The notes under the pieces were generated by a model, which saw only the letters and a program-made list of their open reading frames with translations, had not been told where the DNA came from and ran no database searches. A DNA stretch of 64,000 nt, from positions 11,460-75,459 of the forward strand of contig DBAY01000065.1 of NCBI GenBank assembly GCA_002291925.1, written 5' to 3'. The position numbers and the translations under genes are program-made. Of the stretch, positions 17,258 to 27,649 are shown one piece after another (positions within the stretch are counted from its first letter, which is position 1; each line of letters opens with the position of its first letter). The stretch is from Alphaproteobacteria bacterium UBA998. GTDB taxonomy: Bacteria > Pseudomonadota > Alphaproteobacteria > Rickettsiales > UBA998.

Positions 17258-18652
17258 TTACATTGCGTCAGCGTACAAGTATTCGTTTTTCGCTGCGGCA
17301 ATACAAATCGATTGCAGGCTGCCGGAAGGAGGAGGCGAGTCAAAACGCACCGGCGCGAAATGTTCCGTCCGGCCCGTGCCATCCTGCTCGATCAGCACCT
17401 GCGCGGTGCGGCCCACCTGCGTGGCGAGGAAGCGCTGCACCTGCTGCTTGCCCAGCGCGCGCAGGCGGGCGGCGCGTTCCTTGCGCAGCGTGGAGGGCAC
17501 CTGCGGCATGCGGGCGGCAGGCGTGCCTTCGCGGGCGGAGTAGGGGAACACGTGCAGCCACGTCAGATCCGCTTCCTCCACGAAGCGCAGTGTGCTCTCG
17601 AACATCTCCTCGGTTTCTGTCGGGAAGCCCGCGATGATGTCGGCGCCGAACACCACGTCCGGGCGCAGGTCGCGCACGCGGGCACAAAAATCGAGCGCAT
17701 CCTGACGCAGATGGCGGCGCTTCATGCGCTTGAGCACCATGTCGTCGCCCGCCTGCAGGCTGACATGCAGATGCGGCATCAGGCGCGGTTCCTCGGCGAT
17801 GAGGCGATACAAATCCTCATCCACCTCCACCGCGTCGATGGAAGAGAGGCGCAGGCGCGGCAGCTCCGGCACGGCGGCGAGCAGGCGGCGCATCATCTGG
17901 CCGAGCGTGGGCGTGCCGGGGAGGTCCTTGCCGTAATCGCTGATGTCGACGCCGGTCAGCACCACTTCCTTGTAGCCCTGCTCGACCAGCAGGCGCACCT
18001 GCGCCACGATCTCGCCCATCGGCACCGAGCGGCTGTTGCCGCGCCCAAACGGGATGATGCAGAACGTGCAGCGATGGTTGCAGCCATTCTGCACCTGCAC
18101 GAAGGCGCGCGTATGCCCGTCAAACGCCGCGACGAGGTGCCCGGCAGTTTCCTTCGCGGACATGATGTCGTTGACGCGGATTTTTTCGGAGTTGAGCCTA
18201 AAACTGCTCCCCCCTTGCGGGGGAGCGGACGAAGTCGAGCCGGAGGCGATGGCTGAGTCGTGGGGGGACGACACCCCCCACCGCTCAACCGGCGCTATGC
18301 TTGGTTTCGCTGGCTCCCCCTCAAGGGGGGAGCGGGAGAGGAGTGAAAGCCATTCCGCCGCTTCCATCTTCTCCTGATTGCCGAGCACCGCGTCCACTTC
18401 CGCCATGGCGGCGAAGCTGTCCGGGTGAATCTGCGCCGCGCAGCCGGTGACGATGATTTTGGCGTCCGGGTTCTCCCTCCGGGCGCGGCGGATGGCCTGC
18501 CGCGCCTGACGCTCCGCCTCGGCCGTCACCGCGCAGGTATTGAAGATGAGTGTGTTCTGCAGCCCCGCCTTCTGCGCATGCTGCTTCATCACCTCGGATT
18601 CATAGGTGTTCAGGCGGCAGCCGAAGGTGTGGACGTCAACGCTCACGGCCAC
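17258..18652 (-). CDS. mtaB: tRNA (N6-threonylcarbamoyladenosine(37)-C2)-methylthiotransferase MtaB, with inserted palindromic element
   Basis: Radical-SAM methylthiotransferase that converts t6A37 to ms2t6A in tRNAs. The N-terminal UPF0004 domain shows GCRLNTYES, NTCAVT and GCAAQ with its cluster cysteines. The radical-SAM motif is NGCNHRCTFCIIPFGRG, and a TRAM-like C-terminus begins near VLIEQDGTGRTEHF. 464 aa, longer than usual, because residues of about 104-150 are encoded by a palindromic repeat (bases 18204-18337) placed between the UPF0004 domain and the radical-SAM core. The frame is kept, so the enzyme may still work. It starts with GTG 18652, overlapping the upstream orphan gene by 17 nt. 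Confidence 0.93.
   Translation of the reverse strand: MAVSVDVHTFGCRLNTYESEVMKQHAQKAGLQNTLIFNTCAVTAEAERQARQAIRRARRENPDAKIIVTGCAAQIHPDSFAAMAEVDAVLGNQEKMEAAEWLSLLSRSPLEGEPAKPSIAPVERWGVSSPHDSAIASGSTSSAPPQGGSSFRLNSEKIRVNDIMSAKETAGHLVAAFDGHTRAFVQVQNGCNHRCTFCIIPFGRGNSRSVPMGEIVAQVRLLVEQGYKEVVLTGVDISDYGKDLPGTPTLGQMMRRLLAAVPELPRLRLSSIDAVEVDEDLYRLIAEEPRLMPHLHVSLQAGDDMVLKRMKRRHLRQDALDFCARVRDLRPDVVFGADIIAGFPTETEEMFESTLRFVEEADLTWLHVFPYSAREGTPAARMPQVPSTLRKERAARLRALGKQQVQRFLATQVGRTAQVLIEQDGTGRTEHFAPVRFDSPPPSGSLQSICIAAAKNEYLYADAM
18204..18337. repeat. Palindromic repeat, CTCCCC family, copy in mtaB
   Basis: Each end carries a mini-hairpin (CTCCCCCCTTGCGGGGGAG at left, its near complement at right). Toward the centre the arms meet as GTGGGGGG-ACGACA-CCCCCCAC, so the whole of about 134 bp is an imperfect palindrome. 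It is read through by mtaB without stop and encodes a Pro/Ser/Gly-rich peptide ending SAPPQGGSS. The same APPQGG is encoded by the copy in mutS. Confidence 0.85.
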
Positions 18653-19061
18653 CCCCGAAAAGACGCTTCATGCTGGCGGTAACTTCTGGCTCTGGTTCCA
18701 GTTTTACATAGGGAATGGCGTTGCGTTCCATATGCGTCAATGTTCTCTGCACGTCTTCGGCAAGATCTTCCGGAAGCCGTCCGGTTTTTACCGCATGCTC
18801 TACCACGTGCAGGAGTGCGGCCTTTACGGCAGCCTCGCTGTCCGCGAAGTTATTGTAGTTCGCCAGCTCCAGCAACAGGGGCAGGTCTTCCTCCTCCTCC
18901 AGACGCTCCCATAACGTCTCGCACAGCAGCCTCACGGCCATGTCGCGCTCAGCCGTCATCTCCATCTCGTGCGGGGTGGGGGCGTCGTCCCTGTTCGCCG
19001 GGCGGCGCGAGGAGGCGCCCAGAAGGTGCAGCCGACGAGACCAGGGGGTGGGAGAAGACAT
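18636..19061 (-). CDS. Hypothetical protein, 141 aa
   Basis: Not recognised. The N-terminal 30 residues are basic and Pro-rich, possibly disordered. The rest is predicted helical and acidic (LWERLEEEEDLPLLLELANYN). It starts 7 bp after the dapF stop and overlaps the mtaB start by 17 nt, so it is co-transcribed between the two. No catalytic motif is seen. Confidence 0.7.
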   Translation of the reverse strand: MSSPTPWSRRLHLLGASSRRPANRDDAPTPHEMEMTAERDMAVRLLCETLWERLEEEEDLPLLLELANYNNFADSEAAVKAALLHVVEHAVKTGRLPEDLAEDVQRTLTHMERNAIPYVKLEPEPEVTASMKRLFGGGRER

Positions 19062-19068
19062 AGGCTGC

Positions 19069-19920
19069 CTACACCCACTGCCCGTCGCTGAGTTCGCCGC
19101 GGAAGGCTTCGGTGGCGGGGCCGGTCATCCAGACGGGGTGGTGCGGGTCGGCCTCGCTGCCGTGCCACTCGATCTGCAATTCGCCGCCAGGAAGCTGCAC
19201 GGTGACCAAGGCCGCGCTGAGGTCGCGGCGGCGGGCGGCCACCACCGTGGCGCAGGCGCCGGTGCCGCAGGCAAGGGTCTCACCCGCGCCGCGCTCCCAC
19301 GTGCGCAGGGTAATGTGGTCCGGCTCGTCGATGCGGGCGACGTTGATATTGGCGCGCTCGGGGAACAGGCCGTGATGCTCCAGCTCCGGCCCGATGCGCT
19401 TCAGCGGCACCTTGCCGACATCGGGCACGAAGAACACCGCGTGCGGGTTGCCCATGTTCACCGCCACGCCGTCCGCTACGCCCTCGGCGACGAGCGGCAG
19501 ATGCAACGTATCTGCTTCGCGTGATAAAGGCATGTCTAGCCAGCTTAGGCGCGGGATGCCCATATTGACACGCACCAGCCCCTTACCCGCGAGGTAGCAT
19601 TCCAGAATCCCCGCCTCGGTTTCGATGAGGGCGGCGTCCTTGTGTTTCTCGCGCATGATGATCCACGCCACGCAGCGCGTGGCATTGCCGCAGGCGGCGA
19701 CTTCGCTGCCATCGGCATTGTAGATCTGCATATAGACATCGGCGCGCTTGGTGGGGCGCATGACAATCAACTGGTCGCACCCGACGCCGGTGCGCCGCTC
19801 GGCGAGCGTGCGTACGGCGGCCTCGCGCTGTTCGGGCTCGATGATCTGCATCGGCATCCTGCGCTCGTCGATGATGACGAAGTCATTGCCGAGGCCGTGC
19901 ATTTTGAGGAAGGGTATCAC
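19069..19920 (-). CDS. dapF: Diaminopimelate epimerase
   Basis: Converts LL- to meso-diaminopimelate for lysine and peptidoglycan synthesis; cytoplasmic, cofactor-independent. 283 aa, normal length. The N-terminus is FLKMHGLGNDFVIID. Both catalytic cysteines are visible, in AACGNATRC and in LACGTGACA. Start GTG 19920 keeps the canonical residues before KMHGLGNDF; an ATG six codons later is the alternative. First gene of the dapF-orphan-mtaB-ftsY run. Confidence 0.97.
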   Translation of the reverse strand: MIPFLKMHGLGNDFVIIDERRMPMQIIEPEQREAAVRTLAERRTGVGCDQLIVMRPTKRADVYMQIYNADGSEVAACGNATRCVAWIIMREKHKDAALIETEAGILECYLAGKGLVRVNMGIPRLSWLDMPLSREADTLHLPLVAEGVADGVAVNMGNPHAVFFVPDVGKVPLKRIGPELEHHGLFPERANINVARIDEPDHITLRTWERGAGETLACGTGACATVVAARRRDLSAALVTVQLPGGELQIEWHGSEADPHHPVWMTGPATEAFRGELSDGQWV

Positions 19921-19994
19921 AGTCGCTGAATCCTTGTTCAGCCGCGACTTTTAGCGGATTTGGCAGGGGTGGGCAAATGGTTTAATGCCCTTCA

Positions 19995-20381
19995 TCACGC
20001 CTTCACCAGTTGCGGCCGAAAACGGGGTGGCAGGGCTTCCTCCGGGGCGGGCTTGCGGTAGAGTTCCAGCTGCGGGGGCACTCCCTTTTCCTCGCGCCAG
20101 GCGAGGCTTTGCTCATTCAGCATGTCGAAGCTGATGCGGCCTTCCGCGAGGTCTTGTGCCATGCGGGCGGCTTTCTTGAGCTGTGTCTTGCTGAGATGCA
20201 GGATGGCTGGCTCCCTGACGCGGCCATACCACACGCCGCCGAGCACGTTATCAAGGATAATGCGTTGAAAATGCGCATCTTCCATCGCAGCCCAGCCATT
20301 CTCGCTGGCCATGCCGGGAAGCACTTCAGTGGTGTATTTGAAATAGGCGTCCAGAAGCTGGCGCCGCTGTTCATCGTACAT
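19995..20381 (-). CDS. Hypothetical protein, 128 aa
   Basis: Unrecognised soluble protein. The sequence ILDNVLGGVWYGRVREPAIL, then a helix LKKAARMAQDLAEGR and a Pro-rich tail, suggests a small conserved domain. It lies between dapF (75 bp downstream) and a large orphan whose stop codon is 31 bp upstream, so these minus-strand genes may be one transcript. Confidence 0.65.
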   Translation of the reverse strand: MYDEQRRQLLDAYFKYTTEVLPGMASENGWAAMEDAHFQRIILDNVLGGVWYGRVREPAILHLSKTQLKKAARMAQDLAEGRISFDMLNEQSLAWREEKGVPPQLELYRKPAPEEALPPRFRPQLVKA

Positions 20382-20411
20382 ACTGAAAAGATAGGAAAAA
20401 TGGCGAATTTT

Positions 20412-22343
20412 TCAAGGCCGGGCGATGCCTGCGCCTGCGTCCGTAAAGGAGGGGCGGACTTTCTCCACATGGGACGGCGAGGGAGAGGAAAGCAGGCGCG
20501 TCTGGTCGAGCACATCCTCCGCGACGTAGGGGGGAAGCAGGATGCCTTTTTCCTCGCAGAATCCTTTTAGAACCGCCTGCAAACGTGGCGGGAAGCCTGC
20601 ATCGCTGTTGGCGTTCTCCGGTACGTGCAGCACGATGGCCGTGGGCGCCTCCTTGGTGACGCTGACTTTCACCGACACAGCGGGGTGTGGGAGAACATTG
20701 CCCGCCGGGCGCAGATGCTGCTGCACATAGTCGCCCAGTTCGGCTCCCCATTGCACAATGTCCTTGCGCAAAACACCAGGGCGGAAGGAGAGGCGGTATT
20801 CACGCTCCCGGCCCGCCGTCGGCTCCAGACGGAAGTCCCAGATGGCGGGCAGCCCGTCTATCAGCTGGGAGGAAATGGCCTGTACATGCTGGCGTGCCCT
20901 CTCATCCGCCATGATGTAACCGGTGGTGCGGCCCGGCGCCTGCAGGAGCGCTTCCTGCCAGCGATGGCCCATATCTGCCCCGGTACCCTTCACGCAGATG
21001 AGTTCGTCGCGCGAATGGTATTCATGCTCGCGCCCGGCGGCGAAGTGCCCGGCGATCAGGTCCTTGTCGCTCAGGATATTGACGCGGCGGATACCGGCGT
21101 CCTTTTCCGCCTTGGTCAGCGGTTCCTCCCCGGCGGCGATGGACATCAGACCAATGCTGCTGAGAATGCGCGAGACAACCTGCTCCGGTTTCGGCGGCAG
21201 TCCCGAGCCGTTGATGCGGGCGAAGCTGCTGGTATCGAGCATGCCCTGACGCAGTCCGCCTTCCAGCTCGTCCTTCAACAGGCGCACGGCGTCACTGACC
21301 ATGTTGCCGCCCTTGCTGTAGCCTGCCAGAAGCACGCGCGAGACGGCGCGGGAGGCGTCCTCGCGCAGCACAAGCGGGGGCTCGGGTATTTGGAGGTAAT
21401 CGGGCACGCTGGCGCGCCGTCCTTCGGCGTCCCCGGTCATCAGCTTGGCCTCGGTGCAGGGGCCGTCGAAGTGGATGCGCTCCGGCTCGGTGACCATCAT
21501 GGCCAGCAGGAATTTGGAGAGGCGGCGCGCGGCAGGCGAGGCGTGCTCCCGCTCCGGCCGGCGCGAAGGCAGGAAATGCTGGGTGAAGCTCCGTGGGTTC
21601 AGCAATTCTGACGGGTTTGCGCCAACATTGATGGCCCAATCATACCAGGCAGCAGGAAGCGAGGAAATCGTGCCCCGCATAGGGGTATGGCCGGGCCGGG
21701 CCCGGTTGCTGCCGAGTTCCTGCAGACGGTCGAGCAGGTCGGCGCCGTTTTCCTGCGGGGTGGGCTGCGTGAAGATCGAGGAGAGAATCAGTGTTTTGCC
21801 CCCAAAGTTTTCATGGTCATCGGGATGCGCCACGTAATCGAGCGTGCGGCCGTGGGCATCCTCCACCATCTTGCGCAGGCCGCGCATGATGCCCGCGATG
21901 TGGGTATGGTCGCTGGTCAGCGCATGGTTGGTGGTGAGCAGCAGGGTCGGCCACTGATCCTCGCGGCCTTCCGGGAAGCATTTGCGGATGAGCGCGACGG
22001 GGTCGATGATGTTGAGGCTGTCCGGCTGTTCCCCTCTACCGCTCTCGTTATAAGTAACAAACTGATGATTGAAGAGCCGGCAGGTTTCCTGCTCGGCGGT
22101 GGGGGTGCTGCTCTTGGCGTGAAATGACTGGCCTCGCAGGCGCATCATCTTACCCACGACGGGCGAGTGCATCAGCTGGGCAAATTGCGGCAGCACGGCA
22201 TACTGACGTGAGTCGAGCAGACCCAAACTGTCCGCGATGCCTTTGCTGCGCCCGTACGCCACGGTGCCGGCACCGTGCGGGTAGCGCTCCAGATCGATAG
22301 AGAGTCCGCGTTGCCGCTCGGTCTTGTTCATCGCGTCATGCAT
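20412..22343 (-). CDS. Large hypothetical protein with alpha/beta-hydrolase-like nucleophile elbow
   Basis: 643 aa, family not recognised. The centre contains RVLLAGYSKGGNMVSDAVRLL, a GxSxG nucleophile elbow after a hydrophobic strand, as in serine alpha/beta hydrolases. Upstream, PTLLLTTNHALTSDHTHIAG and TLILSSIFTQPTPQENGADLL look like other core strands. A candidate acid/His region follows (RRVNILSDKDLIAGHFA). There is no signal peptide, and the C-terminal 60 residues are Pro/Ser-rich. No clear Shine-Dalgarno precedes ATG 22343; ATG 22331 is possible. An esterase or lipase role is only a suggestion. Confidence 0.7.
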   Translation of the reverse strand: MHDAMNKTERQRGLSIDLERYPHGAGTVAYGRSKGIADSLGLLDSRQYAVLPQFAQLMHSPVVGKMMRLRGQSFHAKSSTPTAEQETCRLFNHQFVTYNESGRGEQPDSLNIIDPVALIRKCFPEGREDQWPTLLLTTNHALTSDHTHIAGIMRGLRKMVEDAHGRTLDYVAHPDDHENFGGKTLILSSIFTQPTPQENGADLLDRLQELGSNRARPGHTPMRGTISSLPAAWYDWAINVGANPSELLNPRSFTQHFLPSRRPEREHASPAARRLSKFLLAMMVTEPERIHFDGPCTEAKLMTGDAEGRRASVPDYLQIPEPPLVLREDASRAVSRVLLAGYSKGGNMVSDAVRLLKDELEGGLRQGMLDTSSFARINGSGLPPKPEQVVSRILSSIGLMSIAAGEEPLTKAEKDAGIRRVNILSDKDLIAGHFAAGREHEYHSRDELICVKGTGADMGHRWQEALLQAPGRTTGYIMADERARQHVQAISSQLIDGLPAIWDFRLEPTAGREREYRLSFRPGVLRKDIVQWGAELGDYVQQHLRPAGNVLPHPAVSVKVSVTKEAPTAIVLHVPENANSDAGFPPRLQAVLKGFCEEKGILLPPYVAEDVLDQTRLLSSPSPSHVEKVRPSFTDAGAGIARP

Positions 22344-22516
22344 TCACTATTAATGCGGTGTGAATATGTCAATTTCATGACGCGACCAATGAAATTCGCT
22401 TGTGCAATGCAGCAATTCTGCGGGGTTGCCGGGTCTGTGCGCACGGCGGGATTAGGGGTTGCCCCGGCGGCGGGGTGGTAGTATTGAGGCTGCAAATAGA
22501 TGCACAGGAGTTTTCC

Positions 22517-23833
<1,317 letters not shown>

Positions 23834-23974
23834 ACACGGCGCAGCGTTTTCGCGCTTCCAGCGGGATAAAAGCCCCGGGGATGGCTTGCCAGTCTGTCCA
23901 TCGCCCTTTAGGGTAGCGTCGTATAACCAGCAGGGGGCACGCCCATTCCGGATTTACTGGGAATCCTGATTCTC

Positions 23975-26302
23975 ATGGTGGCCGCGGCGGCGGTTTGCCT
24001 CGTGGTGTATGTTCTGCGCCGCTATACCGTAGGATTGCCGCTGTCTTTCATGCAGCGCCTGGCGGCCCTGTTTCACCAGCCGGGCATGGCCTTCTTCGCC
24101 TACCATGCCGAGCGGCAGGAGATTTTGGAAGCCTCGCAGGTGGAGCAATGTCTGGGCCTTGCGAACAAGCCCGCCACGTTTGAGGAATTACTGGCGGCCT
24201 TCAATGAAGAAAGCGCGGCGCTGCTGACCCACCTCGTGCATAAATGCGGCGAGGGCGTGGCCTGCCCACCTTTGGTGCTGAAGACGAACGCTCATCTGCA
24301 TATCGAATGCTCGGCGCTGGCCGCAGGCAAGGGCCAATGCATGATCGTGCTGCGCGACATCTCCCCGCAATACCGTCACACACAGATGATGGAGATGGAG
24401 AACGAGACGCTGAAAAGCGAAGTGCGCCGCGGCTCCCTGTTGCTCAATACCACTACCGAGCTCATCTGGCAGCGCGACAAGTCGCTGGCCATCACCTGGT
24501 GCAATCTTGCTTACACGAAGGTAGTGGATGAGCAGGGGGCGGAAGCGAATGCGGGAGTGCCAGAGCTTTATTCCGGCGCCCGCAAGATGGCGGAGAAAGC
24601 CAAGGAAACCAACCAGCGCCAGCGCGAGCGCCGCCACATCGTGGTGGATGGCGAGCGCAAGCTCTACCAGATCAGCGAGATTCCGCTGCCCGACGGCACG
24701 GTGGTGGGTTTCGCGCGTGACATCACCGAGCTGGAGAAGACGCAGCAGGAAATCGAGCGCCATATGTCCGCGCAGTCGGTGTTCCTGGAAAGCTCCACCA
24801 GCGCCATGGCGATCTTCGGCCGTGACATGCGGCTGCGCTCCTACAACAACGCGTACACGAGCCTGTGGAAGCTGGATGAAGGCTTCCTCGACAGCCAGCC
24901 GACCTACGGCGAAGTGCTGGAAGTGCTCCGCGAAAAGCGCAAATTGCCGGAGCAGGCCAATTTCAAGGCCTTCAAGGAACAGCGCGTTCGCCTGTTCACC
25001 GACCTGCTGGAGCCGAACGAGGAATTCTTCTACCTGCCCGACGGCAAGACGCTGCGCGTGGTCGCCATCCCGCACGGCGAGGGCGGCTTGATGTTCGCCT
25101 ACGAGGACGTGACCGACCGCCTCGCGCTGGAGCGCTCCTACAACACGCTGATTGCCGTGCAGTCGGAAACGCTCGACAACCTGCATGAGGGCGTCATCGT
25201 GTTCGGCGAAAACGGGCGGCTGCGCCTGTTCAACCCGGTCTTTGCGTATCTGTGGCAGCTTGAGGAAAGCCAGCTGCAGGATGATATCCACATCTCCGAA
25301 GTGCTGGAGCTCACCCGCCATCTGTTCCGCACCGAGGACTGGGGGCTTTACAAGCAAGGCTTCATCGGCCGCGTGCAGTCCCGCTCGCTTTACGCCACAC
25401 GGCTGGAGCGCACCGATGGCTCCGTGCTCAATATGAGCGTGGTGCCGCTACCGGACGGCGGCACGCTGCTGACCTTCACCGATATCACCGACTCCACCCT
25501 CGTGGAGCACTCCCTGCGCGAGAAGAACGAGGCATTGCAGGCCGCTGACCGGCTGAAAACCGAGTTCCTCGCCAACGTCTCCTACGAGTTGCGCTCGCCG
25601 CTCACCTCCATCAGCGGTTTCTCGGAAATGCTGCGGCAGGATTATTTCGGCGAGCTGACCGACCGCCAGCGCGAATATGTGGAAGGCATTCATGAGTCCT
25701 CGCAGCATCTGATGCACCTCATCAACGATATTCTCGACCTCGCCTCCATCGAGGCGGGCTATATGACGCTCGACATCCGCGAGGTGGAAGTGGAGCAGAT
25801 GCTGCGCTCCGTCCTGGCGCTGCTGAATGAGCGCATCAAGCGCTTCTCCATCCGCGCCGTGCTGGCCTGCCCGCTCGATATCGGCATCATGCTCGCCGAC
25901 GAGACGCGCATCCGTCAGGTGATGTTCCACCTGCTCTCCAATGCGGTGAAATACTCGCCGGAAGATGGCAAGGTGACCATCGGCGCCGCCCGCGAGGGGA
26001 CACGCATCAAGCTGTGGGTGTCGGATGAGGGCCCGGGCATCGACGAGGCCGAGCAACTGGCCGTGTTCGACAAGTTCCATCGCGGTTCCCAGCGCAGCAA
26101 CAGCGCTTCCGGCACGGGGCTGGGCCTTTCCATGGTGAAAAGCTTCATCGAGCTGCATGGCGGGCATGTGGAATTGACATCCGCCCCCGGACGTGGGACG
26201 ACCGTCACCTGCTATCTGCCGCAGCCTGCCTCCCTCGCCGGGGATGCGGGGGACGCGGCTCCGGAGAAAGACGAGCATGACCGAGCCGCCCTTCGCGCGT
26301 GA
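23975..26302 (+). CDS. divL: DivL-like PAS-domain histidine-kinase homologue with Tyr at the phospho-acceptor site
   Basis: About 775 aa: a single N-terminal membrane segment (VAAAAVCLVVYVL), several PAS-like repeats (about residues 130-490, each ending like FARDITELEKTQ, FAYEDVTDRLALE, FTDITDSTLVE), then a DHp and HATPase domain. The H-box reads FLANVSYELRSPL, with Tyr (about residue 537) where the phosphorylated His normally stands. N, G1 and G2 boxes are intact (LLSNAVKYSP, DEGPGI, GTGLGLSMVKSF). This architecture, length and Tyr match Caulobacter DivL, a scaffold controlling CckA and hence CtrA. ATG 23975 starts inside the membrane segment; a non-ATG start about 30 bp upstream after GGGGG is possible. 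It overlaps purU by 26 nt. Confidence 0.85.
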   Translation: MVAAAAVCLVVYVLRRYTVGLPLSFMQRLAALFHQPGMAFFAYHAERQEILEASQVEQCLGLANKPATFEELLAAFNEESAALLTHLVHKCGEGVACPPLVLKTNAHLHIECSALAAGKGQCMIVLRDISPQYRHTQMMEMENETLKSEVRRGSLLLNTTTELIWQRDKSLAITWCNLAYTKVVDEQGAEANAGVPELYSGARKMAEKAKETNQRQRERRHIVVDGERKLYQISEIPLPDGTVVGFARDITELEKTQQEIERHMSAQSVFLESSTSAMAIFGRDMRLRSYNNAYTSLWKLDEGFLDSQPTYGEVLEVLREKRKLPEQANFKAFKEQRVRLFTDLLEPNEEFFYLPDGKTLRVVAIPHGEGGLMFAYEDVTDRLALERSYNTLIAVQSETLDNLHEGVIVFGENGRLRLFNPVFAYLWQLEESQLQDDIHISEVLELTRHLFRTEDWGLYKQGFIGRVQSRSLYATRLERTDGSVLNMSVVPLPDGGTLLTFTDITDSTLVEHSLREKNEALQAADRLKTEFLANVSYELRSPLTSISGFSEMLRQDYFGELTDRQREYVEGIHESSQHLMHLINDILDLASIEAGYMTLDIREVEVEQMLRSVLALLNERIKRFSIRAVLACPLDIGIMLADETRIRQVMFHLLSNAVKYSPEDGKVTIGAAREGTRIKLWVSDEGPGIDEAEQLAVFDKFHRGSQRSNSASGTGLGLSMVKSFIELHGGHVELTSAPGRGTTVTCYLPQPASLAGDAGDAAPEKDEHDRAALRA

Positions 26303-27146
26303 ATATGTACTGACGCTGTCCTGCCGCGACGTGCGCGGCATCGTGGCCGCCGTGTCCGGCTTCGTGGCAGCCATTGACGGTTTCATCATCGAATCCACCC
26401 AGTTCGGCGACCCCTCGACGGATGCATTCTTCCTGCGCATGCATTTCGCCGCCGGGCCGCAGACGCCCGACCAGTCGGGCATCGAGGCGCGCTTTGCCCG
26501 CGAGGTCGCGACGCCCTTCGCCATGCGCTGGGCCTTGCATGACAAACACCGCAAGCCGCGCGTGGTGGTGATGGTCTCGAAGTTCGACCATTGCCTGCAT
26601 GACCTGCTTTATCGCTGGCGCTCCGGCTGGTTCCATGTCGAAATCCCGGCCATCATCTCCAACCATGACGATCTGCGCCCGCTCGCGGAATCCTACGGCA
26701 TTCCCTACCACTGGTTCCCCATGGAAGGCGACAAGGCCGCGCAGGAGGCCAAGGTGCTGGGCGTCATCGAGGCGATGCACACCGACCTCGTCGTGCTGGC
26801 GCGCTACATGCAGATTCTCTCCTCCGAACTCTCCGCAAAGCTGCGCGGCAAGGCGATCAACATCCACCATTCCTTCCTGCCCAGCTTCAAGGGCGCCAAG
26901 CCCTACCATCAGGCCCATGCGCGCGGCGTGAAGCTGATCGGCGCCACCGCCCATTACGTGACGGACGACCTCGACGAGGGCCCCATCATCGAGCAGGAGG
27001 TGGAGCGGGTCGACCACACCTATTCCCCGGAAGAGCTGGTGGCCGTCGGCAATGACATCGAGCGCGTGGTGCTGGCCCGCGCCGTGAAATACCACTGCGA
27101 GCACCGTGTCCTGCTCAACGGCAACAAGACGGTGGTATTTATCTGA
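26277..27146 (+). CDS. purU: Formyltetrahydrofolate deformylase
   Basis: Hydrolyses 10-formyl-THF to formate and THF, balancing one-carbon pools. 289 aa. An N-terminal ACT domain (REYVLTLSCRDVRGIVAAVS) is followed by a formyltransferase-fold domain: VVVMVSKFDHCLHDLLYRW, INIHHSFLPSFKGAKPYHQA (with catalytic Asn/His) and HYVTDDLDEGPII (Asp). ATG 26277 follows GGAGAAAGACGAGC and overlaps the kinase gene by 26 nt, so the two are translated from one mRNA. Confidence 0.96.
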   Translation: MTEPPFAREYVLTLSCRDVRGIVAAVSGFVAAIDGFIIESTQFGDPSTDAFFLRMHFAAGPQTPDQSGIEARFAREVATPFAMRWALHDKHRKPRVVVMVSKFDHCLHDLLYRWRSGWFHVEIPAIISNHDDLRPLAESYGIPYHWFPMEGDKAAQEAKVLGVIEAMHTDLVVLARYMQILSSELSAKLRGKAINIHHSFLPSFKGAKPYHQAHARGVKLIGATAHYVTDDLDEGPIIEQEVERVDHTYSPEELVAVGNDIERVVLARAVKYHCEHRVLLNGNKTVVFI

Positions 27147-27211
27147 TTTCTGCGGGCTGTTTTTTTTCATCGCATCTGCTATAGTCGATGGGGATTCCAC
27201 AAGGAGGGACC

Positions 27212-27640
27212 ATGCGTTTCACGGAACGTCACAAGGACGATTACATCCGTACCGTCGAGGTGGTCAGCGTCATCGAGGAGATGCTCGGCGAGCTGTTTGG
27301 CCTCATCCAGCTGGAAACCGGCAGCCGCACGATGCGCGACGGCGTCACCCGCGTGGATTACGTGCTCCATGTGGCCGATTATGAAGAAGCCCGCCAGCTC
27401 TCGCGAGAGTTCCAGTATCGCCATGTCAGCGCGGGTGTGCGCCCGGAGGCCGGGAAATTCGTCCTGCGCGTCAGCAAGAACGATCTGATGGAAGCCTTTG
27501 TGTGGCCCAACGAGCATGTGCATCAGGGCAAATCCGTGCAGACGCTGCTCGAAGAGCGCCTCGCCCAGCGCCGCCGCCGTGGGGCGGAGGAGGGCTTCCT
27601 GCCCGCGCACCTCACCGCCATGCCCGCCACGGCAGCGTAA
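27212..27640 (+). CDS. Hypothetical protein, 142 aa
   Basis: Family not recognised. A strong AAGGAGGG stands 4 nt before ATG 27212 (MRFTERHKDDY). Charged alpha/beta protein (TVEVVSVIEEMLGELFGLIQ, then YVLHVADYEEARQLSREFQ) with a basic C-terminal stretch (AQRRRRGAEEG). No membrane segment. It is followed by yggT after 9 bp, so a purU-downstream operon with yggT and lemA is likely. Confidence 0.75.
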   Translation: MRFTERHKDDYIRTVEVVSVIEEMLGELFGLIQLETGSRTMRDGVTRVDYVLHVADYEEARQLSREFQYRHVSAGVRPEAGKFVLRVSKNDLMEAFVWPNEHVHQGKSVQTLLEERLAQRRRRGAEEGFLPAHLTAMPATAA

Positions 27641-27649
27641 GGGCCACCG

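Noticed and set aside
22344..22516. SAH riboswitch before ahcY
   Set aside because: No matching conserved core or pairing pattern was recognised in the leader.
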